A stretch of 64,000 nucleotides of DNA from Mermis nigrescens (GCA_036768485.1 JAVLUZ010000083.1:79459-143458); one strand, 5' to 3'; numbered from the stretch's first letter, positions 28,030 through 39,168 are shown. Numbers and translations: made by a program. The notes: generated from the letters alone by a model not told the origin.

Positions 28030-29551
28030 ATTCAAAAAGTTTAAATTGATATTAAACAGTCGCTTGCTGTTGTTCGGATTACATACGTGTAAAGCGGAAA
28101 AATAAGCAAATTGTTTGACTGCGGCGTTGCTGTCTTTGAATACTGGTCTGGTCGCCGGTCGCTCAGTTTCCTTAGGGTCTGTCAGCCGATTTCTGCTGCA
28201 TGCATCCGATTCGCAACAGCAATGCCTGACGTAGCCTGGCTTCTTTGTGACGCATCTCCTCCAGCGGCAAATTGAAGGCTTGGCGCAGCTCATGGCGCCA
28301 AAAGTTGAAAAATTCTTCGTGGTAAGCTCTCCATGTTTGATTGTTGCACATGCAGAAACCTCGACTTGAACTGGCCCACCATTTCCGAAACGAGACAGCC
28401 GAAACGACCTTCCATATTGAGCATGTTCGGTTTGACTTGTCGTGAAAACTGTGCAGGGCAAACCGGTGGACGTATGGCGACTGCTGGCAAAACTGGTAGT
28501 GGTAAACGTGGCTGTGGTTGAAGGGGAGCAACTAATTCAAAAGCAGGTGGATTTATGGCAGGGTTAGGTACTAGTTCGATCAGCTCAGGGAATTTTAAAT
28601 CAGCAGGTGGTAAGTCAGTGTTTGTGGCCACTGATTGTTTGCTTTTATCCAGATCATTAGCTCTGGAAGGTCAAAAAGATGATGACCAGTACGGTCACGT
28701 TGCTCTAGCGAAAAAGCATACAGCTCGTCAATGATCCGCTCAATCAAAGCATAAACATCGAGTGCGAGAATGGCAGGCGCTGCTGATGCGTCTTTCCGGG
28801 ACAAGGGAATATCCATAGATACCGAAAAAAGTGCTTGGACCGTGGATTCGAAGCTGTCAGACGTATTTTTAAAAACATGTGGCAATAAATTATGCATTCG
28901 GATATTTTTGATGATTTCATCAAGTTGAAGATTAGCTCTCCAGCCCTCAAAATAAGGATCCGTATTGGAAAGGGCAGCTGTAGATGAAAATTCGACAAAA
29001 AATACTGATTCATTTGATAAAAGAGATTGAAGGTGGCGTTGAAAACCATTTAATTTTTTCACGTCGAATACGCAGGTAAACCTATCTGGGCATGCCAGGG
29101 TCAATAGATCGCAAAAAGAGCGAGGCTTTGATACTTTAGAAGCACCGGGACTATTTTCTTGGCTTATACCGGCAGTAAACTCACTAACATGCAGTGCAAG
29201 TAGGCCACGAACATGAGTGTTGTGTAAAAGCAGGTGACAGGCTAAATCGATGGGTATGTCTTTTGGAACCCTGTGCGGATGGAATTCCCCAGGACCGCGG
29301 TGGAATTTAAGGAACTAGTGCTCGATAAAAGCGCTATGAGCACGTAGGGTCGACGAAACAGGGTTTTGCCGTTTCCAATTCTCTGATGTTACTAAATATT
29401 CTTCTTGCTCATCACTTGTGGTTGATGGGGCACGGGTTGTATTAGCTGAGATCATTTCTTCACTTTGTGACGCTGACATTCCACAGTCAAAAATTTTAGC
29501 ACTTAGGTAAAGCATTAAAAACTTATAAATATTATTCAATGACGAGGGCAT
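28030..29551 (-). pseudogene. Third ORF downstream of integrase, unknown function
   Basis: After the integrase stop, open frames continue on the same strand (29551-29315, 29104-28595, 28631-28290, 28461-28009), joined by frameshifts. The translation is soluble-looking, without signal peptide, membrane span or zinc knuckle that I can see. One part has a proline-rich stretch (PLQPQPRLPLPVLPAV), another a helical one (LEEMRHKEARLRQALLL). The position is that of env in gypsy retroviruses, but nothing resembles an envelope protein. It could be an accessory ORF or the start of another element. Confidence 0.5.
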
Positions 29552-29961
29552 AGATTGTAGCGTGAAGGTGCTGTTGGCTTCAGGAAAGGTTCCATGGATG
29601 TGTTTTCCATTTCAATATCGGAGCTTGAAACATCAGCAATCACATTTTGAGTATTTTCAGTTAATTTTTTAACTTTTTTTAATCGATTAACGTGCATAGT
29701 TTCAGATTTTTGCAAATTCTCAGATGATCTGATTAAGACGTTCGGATAATTATTTTGTATGACAGTATATGGACCTACCCACGGATGGTAAAACTTGGCC
29801 GCCTGCCCAGGCTGGATGGTTGGGACGTGTTTATAGACCAGATCCCCGGGTTGGATATGCAAATTTTTAGCAGTTTTATCATATTGTTGTTTTTGGGTAT
29901 CTTGAGCATTTTTAATGTTATTATAAGATACAGTCCATGCATTATACAAAAGACGGGTCAA
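29536..29961 (-). pseudogene. Retroelement integrase C-terminal domain
   Basis: It encodes QQYDKTAKNLHIQPGDLVY, KFYHPWVGPYTVI and ends SRYNLCPRH. The pattern GDLV..K..HPWVGPY is the GPY/F module of Ty3/gypsy integrases. It is separated from the catalytic core by a frame break near 29965-30130. Confidence 0.85.
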
Positions 29962-30132
29962 TTCTAATAAATAATCACTTAAATCAATAGTGTAACGACT
30001 AGGTTTTAAAGTGAGTATAGAGTCGATAGGAAAACGAGGTTGTCTGCCAAAAAATAGAAAAAATGGACTGAAATTGGCCGATTCTTGTTGAGAAGACTTG
30101 TATGCGAAAGTAACGAAAGGCAGAAAATTGTG

Positions 30133-30405
30133 TCAGTCATTATGTTGCGAGTTAACGTACATTGAGAGCATATTACATAATGTCTTATTAAACCATTTTA
30201 CTAAACCGTCAGTTTGCGGGTGATATGCAGAAGTATTTATTTTCCGAATTTCACATAATTTACAAATTTCAGCGATAAGGGTTGACAGGAAATTACTCCC
30301 ACGATCAGATAAAAGTTGTTTAGGGGCACCATGTCTTAAAATAACTTCATGAATTGAAGCATGCGCTGTTGGTTCTGCAGTCACGTGTGGTAGAGATATA
30401 GTCAT
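30133..30405 (-). pseudogene. Retroelement integrase core, second part
   Basis: It carries the second catalytic Asp in LLSDRGSNFLS and the YHPQTDG motif. The residue expected to be the third catalytic Glu is Lys in DGLVKWFNKTL, so even an intact frame would probably be inactive. A frame break near 30402 separates it from the first part. Confidence 0.88.
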
Positions 30406-30965
30406 ACAGTTTTAGTTAAATAATCAGTAAAAACAATTATGTATCTATTACCCTTCTCAGTTTGTGGTAAGGGTCCTAAGATATCAGTCGCTATCCTATC
30501 AAAAGGTCCTTCCACAGGAATCGAGACTAAGGTCGCTTTTGTTTTAGAGAAAGGCGCTTTACGACTTATACAATCACTACATTTAATACAATAATTTTTT
30601 ACATCGGTGTATAACTCTGGCCAGAAAAATATTTCTCTGATTCGTGCATAAGTACGCTTAAAACCTAAATGACCATGCAAGTGAATCATCGTGAAAAGCA
30701 GATAAAACGTCAGAGTGAAGGGACTGTGGGACAACAATAAATTCGATAGCCTTCTTGCTAGTGGGAGAACCTGTGTAAACCAAAATATCATTGAAATATG
30801 AAAAATGATCGTGAGTGAGAAGAATTTTCGTGATTCAGTTGGATTATCTAGTAGCTCATTGGACCTCAGAAAATTTATTATAGATTTACGGAATGAATCG
30901 GAAAGCTGAGCTTTTGAAAATTCAGACTCCAAGCAAGTGCTAGTTTTAAGACATTTGGTACTCAA
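30402..30965 (-). pseudogene. Retroelement integrase zinc-binding domain and start of core
   Basis: The H2C2 zinc pattern is visible as HLHGHLGFKRTYARIREIFF followed by NYCIKCSDC. The first catalytic Asp lies in DRIATDILGPLPQ and is followed by IIVFTDYLTK. Confidence 0.9.
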
Positions 30966-31019
30966 AGCGTAAACTCTTGAAAGTGCGTCAGCGTTACCGT
31001 GTTTTTACCAGGTCGATGA

Positions 31020-31400
31020 TGAATTTCAAAATCATATTCTTAGAGTGCTAAACCCCAGCGAGATATCCTTGGAGATGGGTTCGGTTTTTTTAAAATATAT
31101 TGTAAAGCAGCATGATCAGTCACGATAATTACGTTTTGGTTGAAAAGATAAGTCCGAAATAGCTTAAATGCCCAGATAACAGAAAGGGCTTCTAATTCGA
31201 AAACCGGATAATTACGTTTTGCATGTTTTAAGGCCCTACTGATATAAGCTGTGGGATGATCCGACCCTTCAAATTCCTGAGCTAATATGGCGCCTATTCC
31301 AGTGCCTGATGCATCACTTTGAATGATAAAAGCTTTTGAATAGTCAGGATAACGTAAAACTGGTGCAGTTATAAGTGCAGCTGTGTGCGTTATAACATAG
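31020..31400 (-). pseudogene. Retroelement reverse transcriptase end / RNase H
   Basis: The - strand reads FIIQSDASGTGIGAILAQE, AYISRALKHAKRNYPVFELE and VTDHAALQYILKKP, the RNase H fold of Ty3/gypsy polymerases. A stop follows WGLAL, and one frameshift precedes DALSRVYALS, which lies at the junction with the integrase. The reverse transcriptase palm is absent. Confidence 0.88.
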
Positions 31401-31539
31401 GATCGGACTTAGTATAGCCTACATAATGCTACAATATGGGTAATGCTATACAATGCAGTAAAATAAAATAGGAGATACCCTCTGCTATTATATATCAGTG
31501 ATGTAAGATTTCACGTGATAAATGGCACCCTTCGCTACA

Positions 31540-31740
31540 ACAAACAAAACATTTTTGAAACATCAAAAATATGATTTGACCAAAAGAATTTTCCAAAAAC
31601 ATTTCAAACTATCAAAAATATGGGTTTGACCAAAAAAATTTCCAGAACAACCCAAAACATCAAAAATATGACATGGGCTAAAGAATTTTCAAAACCATTC
31701 TGTAACGTCAAAAATATGGATTTGACCAAAAAATGTACAG
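31540..31740. repeat. Tandem repeat of ~55 bp, about four units
   Basis: Each unit contains ATCAAAAATATGG, a TTTGACC-type block and AAAAAATTTCCA, with drift between units. It sits just before the recognisable Polinton polymerase sequence. Confidence 0.65.
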
Positions 31741-31769
31741 GGATGAAGCAGGAGTTGTCCCTACGCTTG

Positions 31770-34630
31770 AGCATGGCCGTTTTTTTACGGTGACAATTGT
31801 ACAGATAAATTTTGCGATTTCCTTAATGGTCTCAAAAATGCAATAGCAATCGCCCATAATGCTAAAGGTTTTGACGGACATTTCATCTTAAAATATGTCT
31901 TTAAACAAGCCTTTGCCCCCACTATCGTCACAAAGGGGTTAGAAATCATGAGCCTGAGCGCTGGGTCTGTAAAACTAATTGATTCGTTCAACTTCATACC
32001 TATGGCTTTAGCCGCTCTGCCTAAAACATTTGACGAACCTGAATTGGAAAAGGGCTTTTTTCCACATCTTTTCAACAAAAAAGCAAACAAAAATTATGTG
32101 GGTGAATGGTCGGACGCATGGTACTATTCCCCGGAAACAATGAGCCCAAAAACAAGGAAAATTTCCAAAACATGGTATGTCGAACAAAAAGGGAAAATTA
32201 TCGACTTTAAGTCGGAACTTTTTGCTTACTGCGAGTCTGACGTCGACTTTTAAGGCAATGCTGCCTTAAATTTTGCAATCTATTTTTAGCCGAGACCGGA
32301 ATGGATCCTTTTGAGTGCCCTTAACAGTAGCGAGCGCGTGTAATAAAGTTTTCCGGTCAACTTATTTGAAACCGAAAACAATAGATATAGTACTGCACAG
32401 AGGGTATAGGCGGATGGAAAAACAATCAATAACAGATATAATTTGGCTAAAGTGGGTGAGCGAAACGAATAAGATAAACATTAGGGGCCGTATGACAGAA
32501 AGCGGAATAAGTTATTCCTGGGATAAGCCCTATTCCGGGAATAGCTATTCTCGTAATAAAACTTATTCTCGTGATAGCTATTCCTAGGTTAAGGGACGGA
32601 ATAAGCTATCCCAGGAATAAGAAAATTTGGTATTACAGAACGCGAAACACGCGAGGGATAGCTATTCCTGGGATAACTGAATCTATCCCAGGGTTAAGCT
32701 ATGCATTCCATTGGTTTTGTGTATAGATTGCCCGTCTAACGCATACTGCATACTGTAATCACGTCATGTTATTCGATCGGAATCATAGGATGTAAATACA
32801 ATGTTGTGTGTGGCGCGCGTTTGTAACTTGTGCATTGATGCATGGAATTGACTTCTGTTCAATGAAGGCGATTGCTTGCTTCTACGGAAAATAAAAATAA
32901 ACCATTACCATCCAGATAAAAAAAATTTATCATAGCTTGCGCATGGAAAACTACTTTTTTGTGTACTCATGGTGAATATTTCTGTCAACCTGTTGATTAT
33001 ACTTACTACTTACTGCATTAATTTTTAAATCACTCCATTCGACGTGTTTAGCAATGCACGATCGAAAAATTTTAAAATCTCTTTACCAAGAGTTCAAATA
33101 GACGAGCTGCACTTGTGGAGCAAACGCACTAGAAAAATTTCTGCATCCTTTTGATCGTAAATACAAGCGAGAACAGCAATATTATATTTCTGGATAGAGA
33201 GAAGTTGATTAACTGTCTTATTAAAATTTTTCGACACATTTACACCCTTTATGACCGCGTTAGAAACGATTGTTACTACTATTCCGCTAACTTATACCTG
33301 CTCTGACCAGATATAAAATGGCGGAATAAAAGCGGCTGTTTTTATTCCAGAGATAACTTATTTCGCCTTCTGTCATACCGCTTATTTGTATTCCGCCGTT
33401 TTATCCCGAGGTTAGCGCCCGGAACGGCGTTATTCCGCGTTTTGTCATACCAACTTTATTCCTGGAATATCACTGTTTATTCAGCTTTCTGTAATATCGA
33501 AATAGTTTATTCCGCCCTCTTATCCCACTAATTTATCCTGGAATAGCACTATTCCGCGTTCTGTCATACGGCCCTAGGCATGCGCGCAACATGGGGGATC
33601 AAAAGGTAGGCAATTATCGCGTAGACGGTATTTATGCAAATAAACGGATGCTTCTGGCACGGGTGCCCGAAATGCATGAAGAAAAGGACGCAAATGATGG
33701 CTGATCAAATAACATCCGCCGAAGAAGCATTTCAAAACACAGTACAATAGCGCCAAAGCAATTGAGGCACAAGGTTACATAGTGATGGAACTCTGGGAGT
33801 GCGAATGAGTGCGAATTAAGGCGGGAATTGAAAGCTAATGCTGCAATGAAACAGTTTTTTGATTCGGTAAAAATTGTTGACCCACTCGACCCCAGGGAGT
33901 CCTTTTAGGGGGGGTGGACGAACGCAATAAAGTTATACGAGAAAATAAAGCGCAAGGAAAATGGCGAACCACTAGAGCATATGATATAAACAGACATTTG
34001 CAGTTTATACCCGACCGTAAATAAGTATGGTATGTACCTCTATCGGCCACCCGCAAATTTTCACTGAAAATTTTTTGGAAATCACAACTCAAAGTCGACC
34101 CTACGAAGGCTTAATTAAGGCGAAAATTCTTCCAACCCGGAATCTGTACCACCCATTATTTTCCTATAGATTTGGCGAAAATTGTATTTCCCGCTATGCA
34201 GAACATGCGCTGAATCGCATCAAACAACAAGATGCGAACATAGTGATGAAGAACGTGCAATAGATGAGCGCCTGGGTTACGCTTGAAGTGTACAAAGCAC
34301 TAGAATTAGGCTACAAGATAATGAAAACATTCGAGATATGGCCCTATGAAAAAACGGACAATACAATAAAATAAACAACCCAAATTCATGAAACTAAAAC
34401 AAGAATCGGACGGGTGGCCTTAATGGGTGGAATCGGATGAAGACAGGACAGAATATGTAAAACAGTATAAAGAAAACGAAGGAATTGAGCTTGACGCAGC
34501 AAAAAATTACGAAAAATAGTGGTATGTGAGCATTAGCAAAACTAATGCTCAACAGCTTCTGGGAAAATTCAGGCAACGCAATAACATGTCAAAAGTATCA
34601 TTTTTAACCGATCCGGCCCCATAAGTAGGC
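31770..34630 (+). pseudogene. Polinton/Maverick protein-primed family B DNA polymerase, broken
   Basis: Several frames on the + strand add up to most of a Polinton-type PolB. The 3'-5' exonuclease part is at 31790-32254, with AIAHNAKGFDGHFIL (exo II) and YCESDVD (exo III). The next segment, 32253-32484, carries IIWLKWVSETNKINIR. After an inserted element, 33576-33690 holds the CFWHGCPKCM motif. The part 33840-34630 includes the FGG-like, NKYGMYPIGHPQ and KNYEK regions and ends near the LLGKF motif. At least six frameshifts or stops are seen. The catalytic DTDS segment would follow 34630 and is missing. No other Polinton genes (integrase, capsid, ATPase) are visible nearby. Confidence 0.85.
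32485..33574. mobile_element. Harbinger-like non-autonomous element inside the PolB remnant
   Basis: The inverted ends are GGGCCGTATGACAGAA at 32485 and the complement at 33574. TAG lies on both sides (32482-32484 and 33575-33577), a 3-bp duplication as in the Harbinger group. Both ends are packed with GGAATAAGYTATTCC-type palindromes. No transposase is encoded. The GGGCC ends resemble those of the Harbinger at 3554-7115, but the rest differs. Confidence 0.88.
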
Positions 34631-35047
34631 ACACCTGGACCCTTCAGAGTCTTCATGCTTAAGCATAGCACGTGCTTAAGCATAGAGACTCCATGGGGCG
34701 CTAAGCGCCTGGTTCTGGGTGTCTTCCTACACATAGGCGTGAAGCGCCCAACTTCTCACAGTCGGTTATCCAGGACGGGCGGAACCAATTAATTTTAATT
34801 TGCATCAGTAGCTAGCAGCGTCCCCCATGCTACTGTTTTAATTTTAGTATAGATCATCAGCTCACTGCACGTTGAAGCATTGGCACGCTGTTCTATTTTT
34901 ACATGTTTTTCGAACTTCGAGACATGTAAGTGCATGCATAATAAATCATCATCAAAAGCGAAGCGTTAAATTTGGACGCTTCATGTTATTCATTCTCATC
35001 TTATTTATAGTTCATGGGTGCTTAGCGATTTTATCCTACGTGTGCAA

Positions 35048-35305
35048 CATACGTGGGCAGCAAGAAAATTCTGGGGGGGTGCAAGATTTTTTTGAAGGTC
35101 GAAAAATGGCCTTAAAAATGGTGGTATGGCGATAAAAACACCATTTTTCGACGTTTCTCATCAAGCACTATCCATTGGCATCAAAAAATTGCGAAAAAAA
35201 CGAAAAAAATTTTCAAAAATTGAATTCTGGGGGGGTATTTTGATTTCTGGGGGGGGGTATTTTGGTTTCTGGAGGTATACCCCCAAACCCCCACGCCCAG
35301 GTGTG
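35048..35305. mobile_element. TGGGC-family hAT-like MITE, perfect 8-bp duplication
   Basis: It starts CATACGTGGGCA and ends CGCCCAGGTGTG. GTGTGCAA flanks it at 35040-35047 and 35306-35313. The insertion splits a local ~145-bp repeat unit. Confidence 0.92.
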
Positions 35306-35417
35306 GTGTGCAATCATTTTATTTCTTGTACATTTATGTAGGTTCTACAGCTTGTCAGACAAAACTTATGTTATTCATTCTCATCTTATTTATAGCTCAC
35401 GGGTGCCACTGCCGATT

Positions 35418-35887
35418 GTGACCCGCTTGACCCACACGTCCCGCTAGACCCACCGTCCCACTAGACCCACTTTCGTCCCGCTAGACCCATCCGAAGTCTC
35501 GCTAGACCCACTCACGTGCATAATGAAGTGTCCCGCTAGACCCACCATTTTGCGACCGTCCCGCTAGACCCACTGTCTCCGAAAGACCCACCAGAGAAGA
35601 AAAATTATGTACGCTTATGAGCAAAAACAGAAACGCTTGCAAAGTGTATCAATCATGCAATAAAATACAAAATTTATACTTGAATTGATACACTTTGCAA
35701 GCGTTTCTGTTTTTGCTTATAAGCATACATAATTTTCTTCTCTGGTGGGTTTTCCAAGACAGTGGGTCTAGCGGGACGGTCGCAAAATGGTGGGTCTAGC
35801 GGGACACCTCATTATGCGCATGGTGGGTAGCGAGACATCCGGTGGGTCTAGCGGTCAAGCGGGACGGTGGGTCTAGCGAGACGGGAC
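35418..35887. mobile_element. Large foldback element with repeated GTCCCGCTAGACCCAC
   Basis: The arms of about 230 and 200 bp are complementary, with a 30-base loop (35654-35683). Each arm carries several copies of the 16-mer GTCCCGCTAGACCCAC or its complement, then a unique part ending CGCTTGCAAAGTGTATCAAT. No coding sequence. Transcription through it would give a long double-stranded hairpin RNA. Confidence 0.85.
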
Positions 35888-36379
35888 CGCCACTGCCTAC
35901 CCATTTATCCTATGTGTGCAATAATTTTTATTTCTCGAACATTTATGTAGGTTCTACAGCTTATCAGACAAAACTTATGTTATTTATTCTCATCTTATTT
36001 ATAGCTCATGGGCGCCTACCCATTTTATCCTATGTGTGCAATCTCTTAATTTTATACAAATTTAAAAGCTTTGGAGAGACTCGAGGTGTAGAAACAACAT
36101 TTCGAATCGTAACCATGACTGAGAATGATAAAATTTTATTAAACACTGCTATTTATAATAAGTAAGATGGTTTAACTAATCGAAAATGCAACTTGCAAAT
36201 CACACAGGCTCCATCAGACGATTTCATGTTTATAGTAATTCGGGAACATTGTCTTCGTCTGTTTTGTCATCATGGTTTTGCTTTACTACTCGTATGAATA
36301 ATATTACCGTTAATTCTCTATTCATAATAATTTCAATTTTCCAGCACAAAACAAGTAATTCTGTCAAAATATTGCCGAA

Positions 36380-37069
36380 GATTATTTTCGTTTGGTTTTG
36401 GTATAATTGATCCGCTGAACTCTCGTCCTAAACGTTTCGCCGACAACGTAATAATCAGTTGCCTCCATAGGTGGGCAGCACCGAAATTCTGGGGGGTGTG
36501 AAAAAATTTTCAAAGGTCAAAAAGTGGTTCGACCACTATCCAATGGCATCAAAAAATCGCCAAAAAAGCAAAAAAAATTTCATAATTTGAATTCTGGGGA
36601 GGAGGGTATTTTGATTTCTGGGGGGTATTTCAATTTCTGGGGGTGCATAGCCCCCAAATCCCCCACGCCCATGTGTAGTTGCCTCCGTCCCCAGCCGACT
36701 TGCACTCATTCTTCTTCGCCGAAAATAACGTCCCAGAAACCGGGCGATCCGATATTCGTTCTGTCGGCTTGTGATAATTTGATGAATTCTTGGAAAATAT
36801 TGATTTTCTTTGCCGACCCATAATCGACTATCGACCAGTTTTTGAAGCATCTGGCGATTTATAACCGGCTCTCGTAATTCCTGTGACGACCCGTCTTCAA
36901 CAATAGTCGCCCGAAATTGAGCCATAATCGCGTTCCGAACGCCTGTGCTGCCAAACTCCAAGATTTTCTGTAGTAAAACGCCAATGAGTCGCTCGTTTCC
37001 GACCCAGATCCTCGACTCGAACACCGCTAATACTAGGTTGACAGCCGGCAGATCGGAATGTGCCGCCAT
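36380..37069 (-). CDS. Unknown ORF interrupted by a MITE
   Basis: Starting from ATG at 37067-37069, the - strand encodes MAAHSDLPAVNLVLAVFESR and about 130 residues up to the MITE at 36677. It has an internal likeness between ESRIWVGNERLIG and DSRLWVGKENQYF, and an arginine cluster GRYFRRRRM. If the MITE and one duplication copy are skipped, the frame runs on for about 20 more codons to a stop near 36385, so the insertion is younger than the ORF. I recognise no family. The N-terminus resembles MATNTDLPPADL at 28631, so it may be part of a retroelement rather than a host gene. Confidence 0.45.
36466..36677. mobile_element. TGGGC-family hAT-like MITE, perfect 8-bp duplication
   Basis: It begins CATAGGTGGGCA and ends CGCCCATGTGTA. 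GTTGCCTC flanks it at 36458-36465 and 36678-36685. It lies inside the 3' part of the minus-strand ORF below. Confidence 0.92.
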
Positions 37070-37324
37070 AATTCTTGAAAAGAATGAGCTCGCTAGCTCT
37101 GCTCAGAGTGCTGGCGTACCAGAAATATCATCTTTTGTTCAAGCTGAAACATCAGACAACGGAATTGAGTGCTGAAAACTCATATTTTTTTATTTTTATC
37201 TATATTTTCTTTATTTTTCCTTTTTCCTCTTTTTTTATAATTTCTTGTCAATTGATGGCTTTCTATCATTATGGCAAAAAAAACATGTAAAACAGCAAAC
37301 TTTCAAGAAAATATAAAAATTTTA

Positions 37325-37605
37325 CAAAAATTTTCACGATTTGACAAAAAATTTTCACAACTTGACAAAAAATTTTCACAACTTGACAAAAATATTTCAC
37401 AACTTGACAAAAATATTTCACAACTTGACAAAACATTTTCACAACTTGACAAAAATATTTCACAACTTGACAAAAATATTTCACAACTTGACAAAACATT
37501 TTCACAACTTGACAAAAAATTTTCACAACTTAACAAAAATATTTCACAACTTTACAAAAATATTCCACAACTCTACAAAAATATATCACTGATTGTTATT
37601 AAAGG
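37325..37605. repeat. 21-bp minisatellite, about 13 units, copy 1
   Basis: The unit is ACTTGACAAAAATATTTCACA with few changes. Because 21 is a multiple of 3, several frames stay open on both strands and give false ORFs. A homologous, shorter array lies at 42618-42760, and both are followed by about 160 bp of shared sequence. Confidence 0.92.
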
Positions 37606-38640
37606 GCAAAGTTTTCGGTAGTATGCAGTTATTAGATACCTATGCATGCGTGTCGGGAGACGAGACATGCACCTATGGGAGGGGTCTACTTCACCTGAAT
37701 GGAAAAATTCCAGGGAAAAGGCCGAAAATTGATGAAAATTAAAATTTTCTGCTGCAATGACTGTGAATTAACGCAGCTTTTACGCTACATTCCAGCATTT
37801 ATGCCTATTTTGAGGCTGAAAAAAGCTCTCTGGGTGACCCGAGAACCGCCATGCTATGCATCTACGGATGATATTTTTTGTTATTTTTGCAATTTTATGT
37901 CAACCTGCGACGATTCATCATGTCGTATTTCTTTTTATCAAGCAAGGTGGACAACTGATCCGATTTGCAGTAGGCTGCCTATTTCATTTTTTGCTGTAAT
38001 TTTAGAATTTTAGCAACTTTTCGCGAATCAATACCTTAATGTTCTATTCAATTTTCGTCAGCTGAAGCAAAATTAGTTGTCATGAAGATCACTTATTTAT
38101 TCATGACATTCTTATTGTTGTTATCACATTTACGTGCTTTCTTCGAACAATAAATAAAACATAAGTACATCACAACGAGACCTGCACGTGAGGGCATCTA
38201 GGCATAGAAAAATAGGAAAATTTCTGGATAAAATAGGGCGAAAAGTAAGGAAACGAGTAAAAATGATTGAAATTGACCAGAAACATAGTTTTTATGCTAT
38301 TTCAGCATTTATAATAGTTTTCGGCAAAAAAATTCATTGACACCAGCTGAAACCCCAGATCGACCATGCTGTGTACCTATTATGCAACCTGTGGAACAAC
38401 ACTGCAAGACAGACGATTTTATTCATTTTGTCAACTATTCAAAATGTGAAACTTTATTGCACATGTGATTGACGTTTACATCACATTCTTAACGTAGAAG
38501 CTTGCACATTCTTCACAATATTGGTCACTACCGTCACTTCATTCATTTCTAAGCCTAGCTTGCGTTTTCTTCATATGCAAAACGTTAAGCCTGGTTCTGA
38601 AGTAAAAATTATCGCTGACAAAGTGCCCCGATTTTTAGTG
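37606..38640. other. Shared flank, then no recognised feature
   Basis: 37606-37755 matches 42761-42930 (common words GGCAAAGTTT, CGGTAGTAT, GAGACGAGACAT). The rest is AT-rich and holds nothing I can name. Confidence 0.5.
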
Positions 38641-38742
38641 GACAATATTTCCAACCAGTGCTTTTTGTACAAGGTCCGTTTGTACATGTACAGAGATGGC
38701 CCCCAAAAGTCTTTGTACATTTTGTACACACAAATTTTTCGG

Positions 38743-38930
38743 TAGTGTTGTAAAAGATAAGGATTTTTTGCAGGATAAAAGATAAAGATGAGCTTGAAAT
38801 TTTAAAATCTAAAAGATAAAGATAAAGATAAAGATAAAAAATTAAGGAAGATAAAGATAAAGATAATTTGCAAGATAAAGGAACCAAAAGATAAGGATAA
38901 AGATAAAGATAAAGATGAAGTGTAAATATG
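38743..38930. repeat. AAAGAT microsatellite, copy 1
   Basis: It begins AGTGTTGTAAAAGATAAGG and runs into imperfect AAAGAT repeats. A mirror-image end occurs near 42400 (ATCTTTTACAACAC). Confidence 0.75.
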
Positions 38931-38944
38931 GTCGCCTGGACCTA

Positions 38945-39168
38945 TAGTCTGGATCATTTAACTTTAGGGTTTTTGAAAAAGTTCGAAGCGGTTACAAAAG
39001 TGTTTTAAACTAATACAATAAATATGATTTATTACAGTATGTTGAGTCATATAGAGACGTATGCTTGTTTTGAGCCGCATTACTGCGTCAACAGTTTAAA
39101 CCGCTTTTGTAGCCTGATTCTTGTGGAAAATTTCAGAAAAAAACCGCAAAGTTAAATGAAACAGACTA
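38945..39168. mobile_element. Tc1/mariner-like MITE, second copy
   Basis: The inverted ends TAGTCTGGATCATTTAACTT and the complement of TAGTCTGTTTCATTTAACTT are flanked by TA. It is homologous along its length to 22309-22520. Confidence 0.72.

Larger units (their letters stand above)
28030..31400 (-). mobile_element. Truncated Ty3/gypsy-like LTR retroelement
   Basis: On the - strand, in order from 31400 down: end of reverse transcriptase/RNase H, H2C2 zinc-binding domain, integrase core, integrase C-terminus, then a third ORF of unknown type. Protease, most of the reverse transcriptase and gag are missing at the 31400 side, where the sequence ends abruptly. LTRs were not found. Frameshifts and stops make it inactive. 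Confidence 0.85.
34960..36060. repeat. Local repeat of ~145 bp, three interrupted copies
   Basis: The blocks TTATTTATAGYTCAYGGG, ATTTTATCCTAYGTGTGCAA and GTAGGTTCTACAGCTT recur near 34980-35050, 35310-35410 and 35890-36050. A MITE interrupts the first junction and the large foldback interrupts the second. Confidence 0.7.

Noticed and set aside
35407..35887. Regularly repeated GTCCCGCTAGACCCAC, resembling a CRISPR array
   Set aside because: Spacing is irregular, the repeats form the two arms of one foldback, and the genome is eukaryotic.
37269..37621. ORFs with heptad-like FSQLDKN or SSCENFL repeats
   Set aside because: The 21-bp minisatellite is open in several frames on both strands; no start context, splice site or conserved flank supports a protein.
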